Positions 29,041 to 39,990 of a stretch of DNA of 60,000 nt are shown in pieces (within the stretch, counting starts at the first letter, position 1; each line of letters starts with the position of its first letter). A program made the position numbers and the translations under genes. A model generated the notes under the pieces. The model ran no database searches. It worked only from the letters and a program-made list of their open reading frames with translations, and was not told the DNA's origin. Origin of the DNA: Lineus longissimus. Lineage: Eukaryota; Nemertea; Pilidiophora; Heteronemertea; Lineidae. The DNA lies in NCBI RefSeq assembly GCF_910592395.1, contig NC_088315.1, forward strand, positions 15,299,808 through 15,359,807. Reading direction: 5' to 3'.

Positions 29041-31763
29041 CGGGAGAATCCAACTTACCTCGACGCGAGTCCATGTCATAACATTTTTTAAGTTCTGATA
29101 ATACCGTAATATAGTAGGGGTAGCAAAATAATAGATGGAACAGCTTGTATTACCTGAACGAATGGTGGTATTTTGTTGGTATTCAATCAGCCCCTCAATC
29201 AATCGAATGATGTATGGCCTAGAAATGTGTATGGGGCATGACACGTGCCTGATCAAGGCCCACACTGCAAAATTTGTTTTCCAAACGAAGACGAATGATC
29301 TGCTTTTGGATTATTTTGGTTCATTGCTCATGCTGCTTAAAGAACGGCGATGGACGAGGCGGGGCGAAGGCGACGGCTTCAGGCGTACTCCTTACAGCAA
29401 AAAATCGATTATTTGGATGAATATTGGTTAGCTCATTTAGAAGGGCTGGAACATGGGCAGACACCAACTCATTTTGCAAGATTCCAAAATATTCGGGCGC
29501 CGACATTTCGGGACTGGATCAGAAACGAAGACGACATTCGAACTGAGTTTGTAGAGGGTCAACGACGACGACGACGAATGAGAAGATACCGGCAACTTGG
29601 CAATGGTAAGCAATCGATTTCCACAGGCTAAAGGAAACCTATTGCGAAACGCTTGTAAAAATGGGGAGTTTTGAACGGCCCGGTTAAAACCTAAGGTGGG
29701 AATGAGCTTCCATTCTTAAAATTGAGCAGTTTCGAGTTCCCCCGGGTCGTGAGCTGGCATCAAAGTAACATTGCATATCGTGCATAACATTACTGACTCC
29801 AGTCAATGAACTGCATAAGATGTAATCACCTATTTAGTTATTTTTACAACGTTCAGCCAGTCTAAATAAAGATTTTGATCTCTTTACGCATAAACTATTT
29901 GCTTGTTGCTGTTCACTTAAAAGTCTTATGATTGTATACAGCTGAATTAGGCCATTGTTTGTGCTTAAAGGTTTCTGGCCCGAGGTGGAAGATTCTCTAG
30001 CAGACTGGTATCAAAATAGAAGGACGCTGGGTTTTCCAGTAGCTGGCCAAGATCTCACAGGACAAGCAACGAGAGAATTTCGTCAGTGGATCGGGGAATT
30101 GGCAGATGGAGATATGGAACCTTTACAGAGGGACCGCCCCCATAGACTGGACTTTAGGGCATCACAGTCATGGCTGAAAGGATTCATGCAAAGGTGAATC
30201 ATATTAATGTATTACGTTTCTATTGTTCGTTGACCCTAACGGCGTCGTCTCATTTCTATCGAAGAACGCAGGCACAGTACCATTCACTTTCGGTCCGTGT
30301 AATAGACATGCTTATTTCAATTCAGGCATCGAATAAGTTACAGGCGCGCCACAAAGGGCTCCAAAAAGATACCACCGAATGCTGCAGAACTCGTTGAAGC
30401 ATTTCAGAGACAAGTTGCGGACACGTTATGAGAACAGAACATTCAACCATATCATCTTTTCAATATGAATCAAACGTTCGTCCGTTATGACTTTCCTCCG
30501 AACTACTCGATGGACAACAAAGGAAACCGCTACACCGATATCCCATCTTCCAGGGGCAACCCGAAAGAAGGATGTACAGTCACTTTTCTGATTGCGGCTG
30601 ATGGGAGGAAAGGAATTGCCGAGATTAATTTCCCTAGGCTAGTTCCGCACGGACTTGTTATGCAAGAACTGAGGAAGCATGCACCCGAAAACGTTAGGGT
30701 AAGTCATATCAACACAAAATCCTACTAGGTACAAATCCGCTCTTTCCTTGTGCCTATTGGAGTAGTAATTTAGAAAGTTGTAATCTAGTAAAACTTTTTA
30801 GATTTCCGTCGATGAAGAACTGAGCATTTTGCATATTTCTCTTCAGTTAACATCCAGCCCAAATGGATGGGCTAGAATCGAATCGTTAGTTCAATGGGCC
30901 TAAACAGTGCTCACCGACTTCGTTGATGGAGCTGCATTTTTGCTAGTTGTGGACCGGTATCCCGCTCACCTTAATGGACTGTTTCGAGAAGCAGTAGAGA
31001 ACTGGGTGGCGGTATGGACTTTGCTCCCGGATGTCCAGCCACTGGATCTAACGATCATGTATGCTTTTAAATCGAGACTGAGTGCGATCTGGAAGGCGTG
31101 GAAGGTAGGAAATACGGACGATGACGGAAACTGTCCGCCTATATCGCGTAGAGAAGTTGTAAGAATGATTGGACTAGCGTTGGAGAGAATTGTTGATGAG
31201 GCAGTGCGTGTTGCCTGGCGTGTAAGTGGCCTTGTGGCAGAACATGCTAATATCGGTATCAATGACCTAGTTAATGAAGATGAAGAGCAAGTTGATGGTT
31301 TAGAGTTCCTTTCTGACCCCGAAAATGACGAGTAATCTGCTTAGTACATGTTAAATGATTTCGTTACCGTCCATTGTGTTTGAATAAAAGATTAATAGTG
31401 TATTACAGAATAAAGTAATCCCACTACAAATTGTGGCTTACGGTTATTCACTATAATTATTTCATCTAGTCGTCATACCCAAGCCTCGTAACTAAAGCTT
31501 TTGCGATCGTTTACGATTATTATACCCCTCAATCTAGCGCGCTGGACAAGTTGAAGTCCTGCCCCATAAAAATGTCTAGCCTTTACATCATTCTATTGAG
31601 GGACTAAAGGCCAACAAAAGGCAGGCCCATGAAAACCACCATTAGGTAATACAATTGCAAGCTGTTCGATCTACCATGCTACCCCTACTACATTACGATA
31701 TCATTAGAACTCAGAAAAATGTTTATGACATGGACTCGCGTCGAGGTAAGTTGGATTCTCCCG
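29041..31763 (+). mobile_element. pogo/Tigger-like element with TA duplication
   Basis: TA at 29039-29040 and 31764-31765 flank ends CGGGAGAATCCAACTTACC and its reverse. The inverted repeats extend about 110 bp at roughly 85% identity (29041-29150 and about 31655-31763). Inside is a four-exon transposase gene. TA duplication plus CENP-B-type DNA-binding domains places it in the Tc1/mariner superfamily, pogo group. Confidence 0.85.
29350..31335 (+). pseudogene. pogo/Tigger-like transposase, four exons
   Basis: Exon 1 (29350-29605, donor ATG|GTAAGC) encodes a basic N-terminal helix-turn-helix with SLQQKIDYLDEYWLAHLEG and APTFRDWIRNE. Exon 2 (about 29940-30194, donor AAAG|GTGAAT) encodes the CENP-B-type domain: PEVEDSLADWYQNRR ... 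SQSWLKGFMQR. Exon 3 (30326-30698) has RHRISYRRATKGSKK then HLFNMNQTFVRYD, where the first catalytic Asp of NMDxT is Asn. Exon 4 (30847-31335) has LLVVDRYPAH (second Asp) and LLPDVQPLD (third acidic position). In-frame stops lie at 30429-30431 (TGA) and 30901-30903 (TAA), and exon 2 needs a frame change. The splice sites are good, but the lesions make it inactive. Confidence 0.85.
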
Positions 31764-31858
31764 TATTTTCAAAGGCGCCTAGTTCAAACTGGAAAGTCGG
31801 GGAATGGGACTTGATTACGTCGTTTTACGCTTGAGCTTCCTCACATAACGAAGTTAAA

Positions 31859-33818
31859 ATGCCGGACGCAGAAGAGCTACTAATATGTGAAGTAAAACGT
31901 TACAAATGTCTTTATGACATTTCCAGATCCGACAACAAGACAGCCTGAAGAAGGAAAATGCGTGGCGGGCAATTGGAGGAGCTCTTGGCAAAGACAGTGA
32001 ATATCTCCCTGTTGTTTATTCACTTTGTTTATGAGACTTGCATTTTTCCGTCATTTTGAGTCGATTGTGGCATACATCATGTATATTGGCCAGTACCAAT
32101 GCATTGAGTTAGCAGTCTTTACACCCTCATTGTAGGCCCATGTGTTTTTGCGGTGCTAGATACAATGTGAAGATTTATATAACCCGACGAGTGTCTCTAT
32201 TGAAAGGGTATGAGACATGGGACTAATAGTTTGGCCGCCTCAATAATGGAAATGTAGTTTTTAACAAAGGGGGCCTATTGAAGTATAGCCCAAGTCCCGT
32301 CATTCAGTCAGTCACACTGTAATCTTATAGAATGATAATCACAATGCCCCACAGGACGATGGTACTCACGCGAGTTTGCAGTGATTTATTGCCCCCCCCC
32401 CCCTCCCCCATTATGAGCAGGGGAAGTTGCCCACTGACGCGAATTTTGCTAGATTTCAAACACATTTCATTGGAATACTGAAGGGAGCTCTTTAACTGTC
32501 CGTGGACATGAAAAAATGTTCACCAATCAAGTTATTTTTGTTGTATTATGCGTGGAATGCCTTTAAGAACAGCCTCCATAGCCGGCAATTGACGTACATT
32601 GGCCACAGCGCCTTGAAATTTAAATTTAGTGCCTGAGTTAAGGAATTTTCTTATTAGCGTTCAGTGGGGAACCAGTGGGAAACCAACAGGGTAATTAGCG
32701 CATGCGCAGTGGGTTATTCCTAAAATTTCTGGTAATGCAATGCAATCACTGATAAGACATGTATAGAGACACGATGCAATTGGACCAAACTTGACGCTGC
32801 AGTAGACAGGGCAAGATCTCTGTGAACACAGTAATAATTAACATTCTTCAGAATTATATTTCAATTCTTTCCAGGCAACTGGTCTGCAAAGAGGTTCAAA
32901 GGTCTACGAGATGTCTACCTAAAAAAGAAACGAGAAATATCTAACATGAAGAGTGGGTCTGCAGCATCGTTTAAACCGAAGTGGAAATACTATGGTTTGA
33001 TGTCATTGCTTGCACCATTCATAAGAAGTGGAAGGTATGTACCATTTTAGATTTATGCACGGTTTGAGCTGCTCTTTCATGAACAAACCTATCCGTAAAG
33101 TTAGCTACTATTTATTCCCGCACACGGTAGCAATTGAACAGGTGTTGCATTGAATTAGCATACTGGGATGTTCATTGGTTATGCGGGGAGGGTGTAGGAA
33201 ATTTCAGAAACCGGTGATTTGAATTCGAGCCGAAGTACAGGTATTTCCTTTCTAAATGACGACAATTTATTTTTCAGCACTGATGGCAACTTCAAACCCA
33301 CAACAACCTGTACGGACACAGGTGCAAGCGCCATTGTGGAAGATGTTGCAGACGACCAAAGTACTGAACGGAGGCGTATGGAACCTTTTGAGGAACCCAT
33401 TGAACAGGAGGACCAGTGAGCTGAAACGTCTGTTTCGTCCATTCCATCTACATCTAAACGTAAAAGAACGGATAGAGATTCTGTAGATAGTGAAATCCTT
33501 TCTGTGCTAAAGAAATCTTCAGATGCGATTGGTAACATCAAACGTCCAAACAGAGATGAAACAATGGTATGGGCTGAATCAATCGGTATGCGCATGCAGA
33601 AGCTGACATCACGCCAGAGGGCATTGATGAGAGTTAAGGTGGAGCAGATGATGTTTGATGCAGAATTTGGAGAACAGACAACAGCGCTCCAAGATGGTGT
33701 CAAGTCGCAAGCTGATGATTCGTTCTCCGGAAGTTCACCCCATACGTACACCGAACTGACATCTAATAACGTTGTATCATTTCCTGGTCTCCAAGATTAT
33801 CAGCCGTATAAGTATTGA
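31859..33818 (+). pseudogene. MADF-domain companion protein of Harbinger H3, three exons
   Basis: Exon 1 (31859-31996) reads MPDAEELLICEVKRYKCLYD and then, after a one-base deletion near 31944, KKENAWRAIGGALGKD. Exon 2 (32875-33034) reads NWSAKRFKGLRDVYLKKKRE and KWKYYGLMSLLAPFI. Together they form a MADF DNA-binding domain. Exon 3 (33278-33818) is an acidic linker, then a C-terminal helical region WAESIGMRMQKLTSRQRALM followed by RVKVEQMMFDAE, resembling BESS-type interaction tails. Exon 1/2 and 2/3 joins keep frame with GT-AG introns. A TGA at 33417-33419 interrupts exon 3, probably from CGA. Expected role: transposon-end binding with the transposase at 33979-35296. Confidence 0.8.
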
Positions 33819-33978
33819 TACCGGCATGTGAAACTATGGTTTAAATTCAGAAGGCATTGCCACATGTATCAATCAGATCAATTGATCATTTGCCTAATCT
33901 GTCAAGTCTACATGTATTCATTGATAAATTGTTGAAAATATATCTTATTACACGATGATCAAGTTCGTTATCAATCTA

Positions 33979-35296
33979 TCAATCAGGCTGTGAACCCCTC
34001 TGTACGTGGTTAAGTTGCCAGGGCAGGGCTCCTTCTTCACTGGTGAAGTAGTCTTTGAGATTGTTCCTAACCTCTGCAGCATTTATATCGTAATTATTAG
34101 CACCAACGCGACCAATGGGGTAAAGAGCAGAGCCCTCGCCTACTTCTTTCCTCCACACTCCCTCTGTTATGTTGTGTTGTTCATCCTGCTGGTCAACAAA
34201 GCCTGGTGGACAGTACTGCGCTGCAGGTTGTTTTGCCCGATCGGTCTCTTGTAGAAAGTTGTGGAGACAAAGTGTAGCTTTCACTATACCAACAACATGC
34301 TCCGGTTTAGAAATGATAGGCTTTCGGAAGATTCGCCATCGGGCAGCCAGTATTCCAAACGCATTTTCAATTATTCTTCGAGCCCGGGAAAGTCGATAAT
34401 TGAAGATGAGTTGATCCTGGGGTAGGTTTCGTCCGGGGAATGGGCGCATCAGATCGGTGCGCAAAGGAAACGCTTCATCTCCAACAAGCATGTGCGGGAC
34501 TTCTCGATTTGTCCCTGGTATGTAAGCCTGAAGGGGGAAATTCATTTCGCCATGTTCAAGAACTTTGCCGAATGCTGAATTTGCCAATACACCTCGGTCA
34601 CTGTTGCGTCCGGGTGCTCCTACGTCAAATAGCGTGAATTTGTATTTCGCATCACAAACAGCCATAAGTACTATGCTGTGTGTTCCTTCGTAGTTGTAGA
34701 ATGCTGACCCTGCATTGACGGGGGCCTGCATGACCACATGTTTTCGGTCAATGCTCCCAACACAGTTCGGGAAATTCCAAAAGCGGAAAAAGTCCGAAGC
34801 AATTTCCTTCCATTTATCAGTAGATGGAGCTGCGACAAACCTACCCCCCAGAACTGTCCAAATGGCATTGCAGGTCTCCCACACAATAATGCAGACGGTT
34901 GACAGTCCCATACGATAGGCAAACGCGATTGATTGCTGTGAATCCCCAGAGGCGAGATACCTGAAATAAAAGAAGGTGGACATTATTATATTACCCATAA
35001 GATGTGATTCTTCAGAGGAAAATAAAAGGATGCACGGAATAAATTCATTTAATCGGTTATTGAAAAGTAACTTACCTCAAAGTAAGAACAAGACGTTGCT
35101 TTGGGTCTATGGGTGTCCTGTTGGTGTGATGGTGCTGAAGCGATGGGCCTACAAGCTGGAGCAGCTCTTCTAGCAATGGTGGGGTAAGGCGCAGATACTT
35201 GAAAAAGTAGGTGTGGTCACCGAGTTCCATCTCGCGGACTAGATTGTTAAAGTCCCCTTGTTCCCACCGCCGAGCGAATATCTCCCTCACATACAT
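33979..35296 (-). CDS. Harbinger H3 DDE transposase, two exons, near-intact
   Basis: Exon 1 (35296-35076, minus) encodes ARRWEQGDFNNLVREMELGD and LTPPLLEELLQLV. A 115-base GT-AG intron (35075-34961) is followed by exon 2 (34960-33979), and the join LVLTLR/YLASGDSQQS is in frame. Exon 2 has NCVGSIDRKHV (first Asp; the usual Gly after ID is Arg), LFDVGAPGRNSDRGVL (second Asp), MLVGDEAFPLRTDLMRPFPG, and RRIIENAFGILAARWR (expected last acidic residue). About 390 residues with no stop or frameshift from 35296. A start further upstream (ATG at 35339-35341) is blocked by TGA at 35300-35302, within a basic RRKRHR stretch that may belong to the original N-terminus. This is the best-preserved gene in the window. 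Confidence 0.85.
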
Positions 35297-35870
35297 ATCT
35301 CATCGGTGGCGTTTCCTTCGCATCCTGTAGAGGACAGCCATTGCCTGGACATTTAAAATAAGCAGTGCGTCCTCCTCCTCTATTTTGACGTGGCAGAATG
35401 GTATAATCGCGTGAGCATTCATAGTCACACGATACAACGCCTACAAAATCGTGCGATGGCATAGGCGACCGACGCAGGACGCTGCATTCGACCCCGGCGA
35501 TGGTCGTGTGTCGGAGTATGAATCCACCTTAAGAAGGCTTCATGAATAAGGCCCCAGGGGTCTGTTTCATAAAACTTTTTAAAGGAGTTCCTTTAAGGAA
35601 CCATAAAGGAAGGAGTTATTTAAAATTTAAAGGAACAAAATCAGAGCGTTTCACAAACTGGCTTGAAGGTACCTTTAGCCTGCCCTTCCTTTAGCAGGTG
35701 AATCTACGGTTCACCCACCAAGCACCCATCAAAATTTACTCGAACGCTTAGTCGGAATTCAATTGAAATGCGGTGATATCTGCTCAGAGGCACTCTGCCG
35801 GTTCGTTATGTGATGTAATTATGTTGGATATAGGCCCTTCGTGCAGCGTGTTTGACAAGCATTTTGGCAA

Positions 35871-37497
35871 ATGACAACCAAGCGTGGGCGAGCAAAAGAA
35901 TTGGACGGACGATGAGGTCGGTATCTTGCTTGACTTTTACGGCGAGCACTACGGCGTCCTCACTTCGCAATTTTGCTCGACGGTAACTTTGGAGAAGAAG
36001 AAAAAGCTATATGAGGTAAGGGCTTCATCAATATCCCCATTTTTGGCGCACCGTATGCACAATGTATCATGGACCACCGCGTTCAGGTTTCATTTCTTTC
36101 ATACTGGAGGCACATACAATGTATTCATTCCCAATGTAATTCCCCATCTTGTATATAGGGAAACGCCTTTATTTTCCCGGCGCAGTCAGGTTCGTGTACG
36201 CGAGCATCCCATGGTTGTACCCCCCCCCTTTGAATGGTTGTGTTTCACATAGGCCTATGTAGTTAAATCCCAGCAGGGATGGTTATCCAGCAATCATCTA
36301 ATATACAATTATACATTACATCTTTTCAGGATCTACTGACCCGCATAAACTCCGAAGGCAATAACCGTGATATCGAGCAGATAAAGCAGAAATTGAGCAA
36401 CGAACTTGTACGGGTGAAGAAGATGTTGACGAAGGCGCTATCTAAAGCAAAGGAGGCAATAAACAAAACAGGGGGTGGGACACGTGAAGTTGAGTTGGAG
36501 GAACTAACAGCGAACTTCTCGGAGAAGGACAAGAAGGTTGCACTGATACTTCCACCTGAGAGTTATTCTGGTAAGTTTAGGAAAACATATTGAATGCCCC
36601 CCCCCCCCGGCCAGAAGCAGGCGTTTGTATAAAGATATTGTAGCACTTCCGTCATGGCAAAGAAGATGCAACCTCATCTACCCTGACATTGTTGAAAAGG
36701 AACATATGAAATAGATTTCGTGTTGTTATGGATGCTTCATTGGGACCAAGAAGAGGCCTTGGGTGGGCAAGGTGTGCTTGTTTCTCTTATAATGGCGACC
36801 ATGCCTGAGGAAAAGTAGTTTATGCTGGCCACAAATGAGGGGCCTTTTGGACCCAACGAAGATTCCAAATTGTGAAAAGGTCCCTCGTGTGCGGCCCAGC
36901 ATAGATGCGGCAGAGGCATGGTGAGATGACGCCATGACGTTGCGTCACAATAAGTAAACATTAAATGAATAAAAAATTATCACTAAAATGCTATTATCAT
37001 AGAATATTTTATTACACAACAATACTGTATGGACATTTCTTTTACTTCTTTTAGGAATTGAAGACAGTCTGGAAGACAAAATCCAGTTTGGACCCTCCCA
37101 AAACAAGAGGTTTTGTGTGCCAGAAGACAAGGGAACTGAGGATGGAGAAACGGTGGCTACAGTATCAGCACCACCGAAGTCCAAAGGCAAAGCGAAATGC
37201 AAGTCCTCCAACTCTCCTTATCAGACTTCAAAGAAGCCTGCGACCACAGTTGAACCCGATGACCCAATCTTACGCATTGAGGAGGAGCGACTGAGCATCG
37301 AAAAACAAAGACTTGAAATTGAAAAAGAAAGACTTTCGATCGAGAAGCAAAGGTTCGAATGCGAGCAGCAGCGTCTTGCATTAGAGTTGTCAAAGAGTTC
37401 GTATCTAGTACCGCAAAGTCAGTACGTCATGCCCTCTACAAGCTCTCAGTATATTGTGAATCAGGAGACAGGTGGTTCATGTATTCAAATGAATTGA
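35871..37497 (+). pseudogene. Myb/SANT-like protein of Harbinger H2, three exons
   Basis: Exon 1 (35871-36015, donor GAG|GTAAGG) begins MTTKRGRAK. After one extra A in an AAAA run near 35895 it continues NWTDDEVGILLDFYGEHYGV and TLEKKKKLYE, the start of a Myb/SANT-like domain. Exon 2 (36330-36570) gives DLLTRINSEGNNRDIEQIKQ and a lysine-rich helix. Exon 3 (37055-37497) gives a Ser/Lys-rich linker and a C-terminal coiled coil of near-perfect heptads (RIEEERLSIEKQRLEIEKER). Exon joins keep phase. The early frameshift is the only lesion I see. It would partner the transposase at 37961-38850. Confidence 0.75.
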
Positions 37498-37960
37498 ATA
37501 TTGAGTTAACAGAGTTCATTAAATTTTATTGTCATAATCAAGAGTTTTCCTTCTTATCACTCAAGGACCATCTCAAAATAAATATGAAGCCAAAATCTAT
37601 TATTTTTAGTTTGGGGTGGGGGGTCACTGCTCCAAAGGGCCAAATTCAGTTGTTTTGATAAATCTGTGGCTTCACCACACAAGTCACCTTTTCTATGTTA
37701 AAGCCATAGGACTCCCACTTTTATACTTTTAAAGAGGGGGGGGGGGGGGGGCATTGATAAATAAACGAATATTTTTGGCTTTACTTTTACTTTGAGATGG
37801 TCCCTTATCCCCATGAATCAGTCTGTAATGTTGCAACCAATTCCTCTCTTATTTGGTTTCCGTTCATGTCATTGTACCTTGGAGGAAACTCGTCATCCCC
37901 AGCATCACTATCAGAGGAATCCTCGTCTGTACTATCCGGATCATGTAAGACTGGCAACTT

Positions 37961-38850
37961 TTATCTGACGGAAACATTGTGAAGAGCACAGCAAGACTGA
38001 ATTACCATAGATGCTTTTGCAGGAGTGTAATGTAGCTCCTTCCTGAGGCATCTGAAGCGTTGCTTCAACAATCCATTGCAACGCTCAATGATGCTCCTAG
38101 CTTTACATTGCCTCCGTTGATAATGTTTTTCCTGTCGTGTTTGAGCATTACCAAGAGGTGTCATAATCCATCTCTTGGGAGGATACCCAGAATCTCCCAA
38201 CAGCCAACCATTTGGTGGATTTCTCTCGATTTCTCGGCCTAGTGCTGAACTGTGAAGGACGTAGGAATCGTGTGTTCCACCAGGAAAACGGGCTACACAG
38301 TTATTTATTATCATGTCCCAGTCACACACAAGCATCGCATTGATGCTGTGAAACCCCTTTCGATTCACGTATATATTTTCGTTGATGCTTGGTTTGCTGA
38401 TGCGGACGTGGGTCCCATCAATCGACCCAATCACGCGGGGAAATTTCGTTTTTTGAAAAACTTCGCCTTCACATGCTGTAGATTGTTCGGGAAGTACACG
38501 TGTTGATCGATACGAGCCGCCAAAGCAGAGGAAACTGCATTTATGCATCGTGAAGCGCTTGACACACTAATGTGATGATTGTCCCCAACACTCAACTGGT
38601 TATTGCCACTGGCAAAAAAATGCAACGCAGTGCATACTTGCATTGACACAGTAAGGGCGTGGTTCCTCTCTGTCGGATGCGGAAGCTTCGCCGAAAGCTC
38701 TCTACAAAAATTGATGCAAATGTTTTTTGGAAATCTGTATCGTTTCATAAATAAATCCTCCCGCATCGAATCAATCGGGTCAAATCGATCACAGAATATT
38801 CTCTCCCGCCGAATAGCGCGTCTCTCACGCTCTCGTATTAAGCGCAGCAT
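37961..38850 (-). pseudogene. HARBI1-like transposase of Harbinger H2, one frameshift
   Basis: On the minus strand it starts at 38850 with RRERIFCDRFDPIDSMREDL and KRYRFPKNICINFC, then QVCTALHFFASGNNQLSVGD, the N-terminal HTH part. After a single-base deletion in the GGGG run at 38437-38440 it continues PRVIGSIDGTHVRISKP (first Asp), ARFPGGTHDSYVLH (second Asp), WLLGDSGYPPKRWIMTPL, and KARSIIERCNGLLKQRFR (last acidic block). About 295 residues in total, one lesion, so a fairly young copy. It converges on the Myb/SANT gene as in other PIF/Harbinger elements. Confidence 0.85.
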
Positions 38851-39114
38851 GATGGCACGTCCACTCTGCTCGACGTCCGAAGGCAGAAAGAACTCGTAAA
38901 GGAAGCTTGAAGGAGCCCCGAACCTCCTTCAGATTTAAAGGAACTCTGTTAACTAAAGGAAGGTTAATGGCACTACCTGAAACACTCGTTAAAGGAACCA
39001 TTAACCTAGATAGTTAATGGAAGCTTTATGAAACGGCTAGTTCCTTTAAGGAACGTCGTTAACGTGCCTTTAGGCCTAAAGGAACTCCATTAAGCTTTAT
39101 GAAACAGGTCCCTG

Positions 39115-39555
39115 GTCTTTAGAATCCGAGGAACACAATAATCTGACAAAGAATCTTGATGTCTACAACTCCTCTCCATTTTATGTTGGATCAGATCTTG
39201 AAATTAATACCGATATTACGAGGAAAGAAGTGGAGGTGGCAATTGACAAACTGAAAAATAATAAGGCCCGGACCTGATAACATATGTAATGAATTGCTTA
39301 AACACTGTAAACAATTGCTGATTGATCCTTTAACCGCTATATTTAATTCTGTCTTCACAGATGGAGTTTTACCTGATGACTGGCACCAGTCTTTTATTCT
39401 GCCACTTCACAAGAAAAATTCAGTTTCTGATCCAAATAATTATAGAGGTATAAGCATATCCAATTCTATGAGCAAAGTCTTCCTTTCAACTAGAATTCCG
39501 AAATTTGCTGGTAGCAAATTTGATAGTCCCCAGGTAGTCGTCATGTCAACAGGGT
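39115..39555 (+). pseudogene. LINE ORF2, RT N-terminal part (continuation of 26052-27490)
   Basis: It resumes exactly where H1 interrupted the frame: SLESEEHNNLTKNLDV, then EVAIDKLKNNKA. After a small frame change near 39270, the RT region follows: NICNELLKHC, FNSVFTDGVLPDDWH, ILPLHKKNSVSDPNNYRGIS and SNSMSKVF. Before the catalytic YADD motif is reached, the LINE ends against repeat family R near 39556. It belongs with the endonuclease piece 11.6 kb upstream. Confidence 0.85.
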
Positions 39556-39990
39556 AGAAAGCGAGAACATTTTGCGCCGTCGTATTCCGATTTGACTGGT
39601 TAGTGGTGAAATCTGCTTTTACTTTTGCAAATTAATTAACTAGTTCTAACGTTGTCTGAATTAAAGCTTGACTGGTCTGGCAAGAGGCATTGCCAGGAAA
39701 ACGTGACGTCATTTTGGCCATTCTTCTTACCGCACGCCCTCCCTCTCCGTAAAACCTCCTGACATGGTGTGAAGTGGGAGGGCGCACAATGGGAACCACA
39801 CTGCCGCGATGTTAATAGTTTCTATTTATAGAATTCAGCGGCAGAGATGGAAAAAGTAGATTAACTCGGCTAATCTCAATGGATTTTACCCAGGAATGTT
39901 TTCGAGGCGAGAGAAACATCTGATTTAAGTACTGCGCTTATTAGATTTCATGTTCATGCCGAAGATTGGCCTAAAACTTGGACGAAAAGA
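39556..39990 (+). repeat. dispersed repeat family R, copy 1
   Basis: Starts AAAGCGAGAACATTTTGCGC. Matches copy 2 (19044-19312) and copy 3 (about 50085-50530). CRE TGACGTCA at 39704-39711. Its 3' part contains the start of the OB-fold gene (ATG at 39879), also present in copy 3. Confidence 0.9.

Larger units (their letters stand above)
28784..35524. mobile_element. Harbinger-type element H3, nested in H1
   Basis: Ends TTCATACTCCGACGCACGAC (from 28785) and, reversed, TTCATACTCCGACACACGAC (to 35522) form inverted repeats. It encodes a MADF-type protein (plus strand) and a DDE transposase (minus strand), convergent, and carries a pogo-like element in its left part. A clear target duplication is not seen at these ends. 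Confidence 0.7.
27494..35554. mobile_element. Harbinger-type element H1 (with nested H3 and pogo)
   Basis: Ends GGACCGTATTCATGAAG (27494) and, reversed, GGGCCTTATTCATGAAG (35554) form terminal inverted repeats. CAG at 27491-27493 and at 35555-35557 is a 3-bp target duplication. Its own content is the left 1.3 kb (a Myb/SANT ORF and a deleted transposase) plus about 30 bp at the right. Everything from about 28784 to 35524 is the nested element H3. It interrupts a LINE ORF2. Confidence 0.8.
35558..39111. mobile_element. Harbinger-type element H2, directly adjacent to H1
   Basis: Ends GGGTCTGTTTCATAAAAC (35558) and, reversed, GGACCTGTTTCATAAAGC (39111). CAG precedes it (shared with H1) and CTG follows it (39112-39114). 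It encodes a three-exon Myb/SANT protein (plus) and a one-exon HARBI1-like transposase (minus), convergent. AAAGGAAC/GTTCCTTT words are repeated just inside both ends. Confidence 0.85.

Noticed and set aside
32393-32410. Poly-C tract as a quadruplex or regulatory site
   Set aside because: Similar poly-C or poly-G runs occur at 36597 and 37737 in unrelated contexts; nothing else supports function.
35247-35462. Separate minus-strand gene upstream of the H3 transposase
   Set aside because: It is in a different frame from the transposase N-terminus, has no motif, and covers the leader region.
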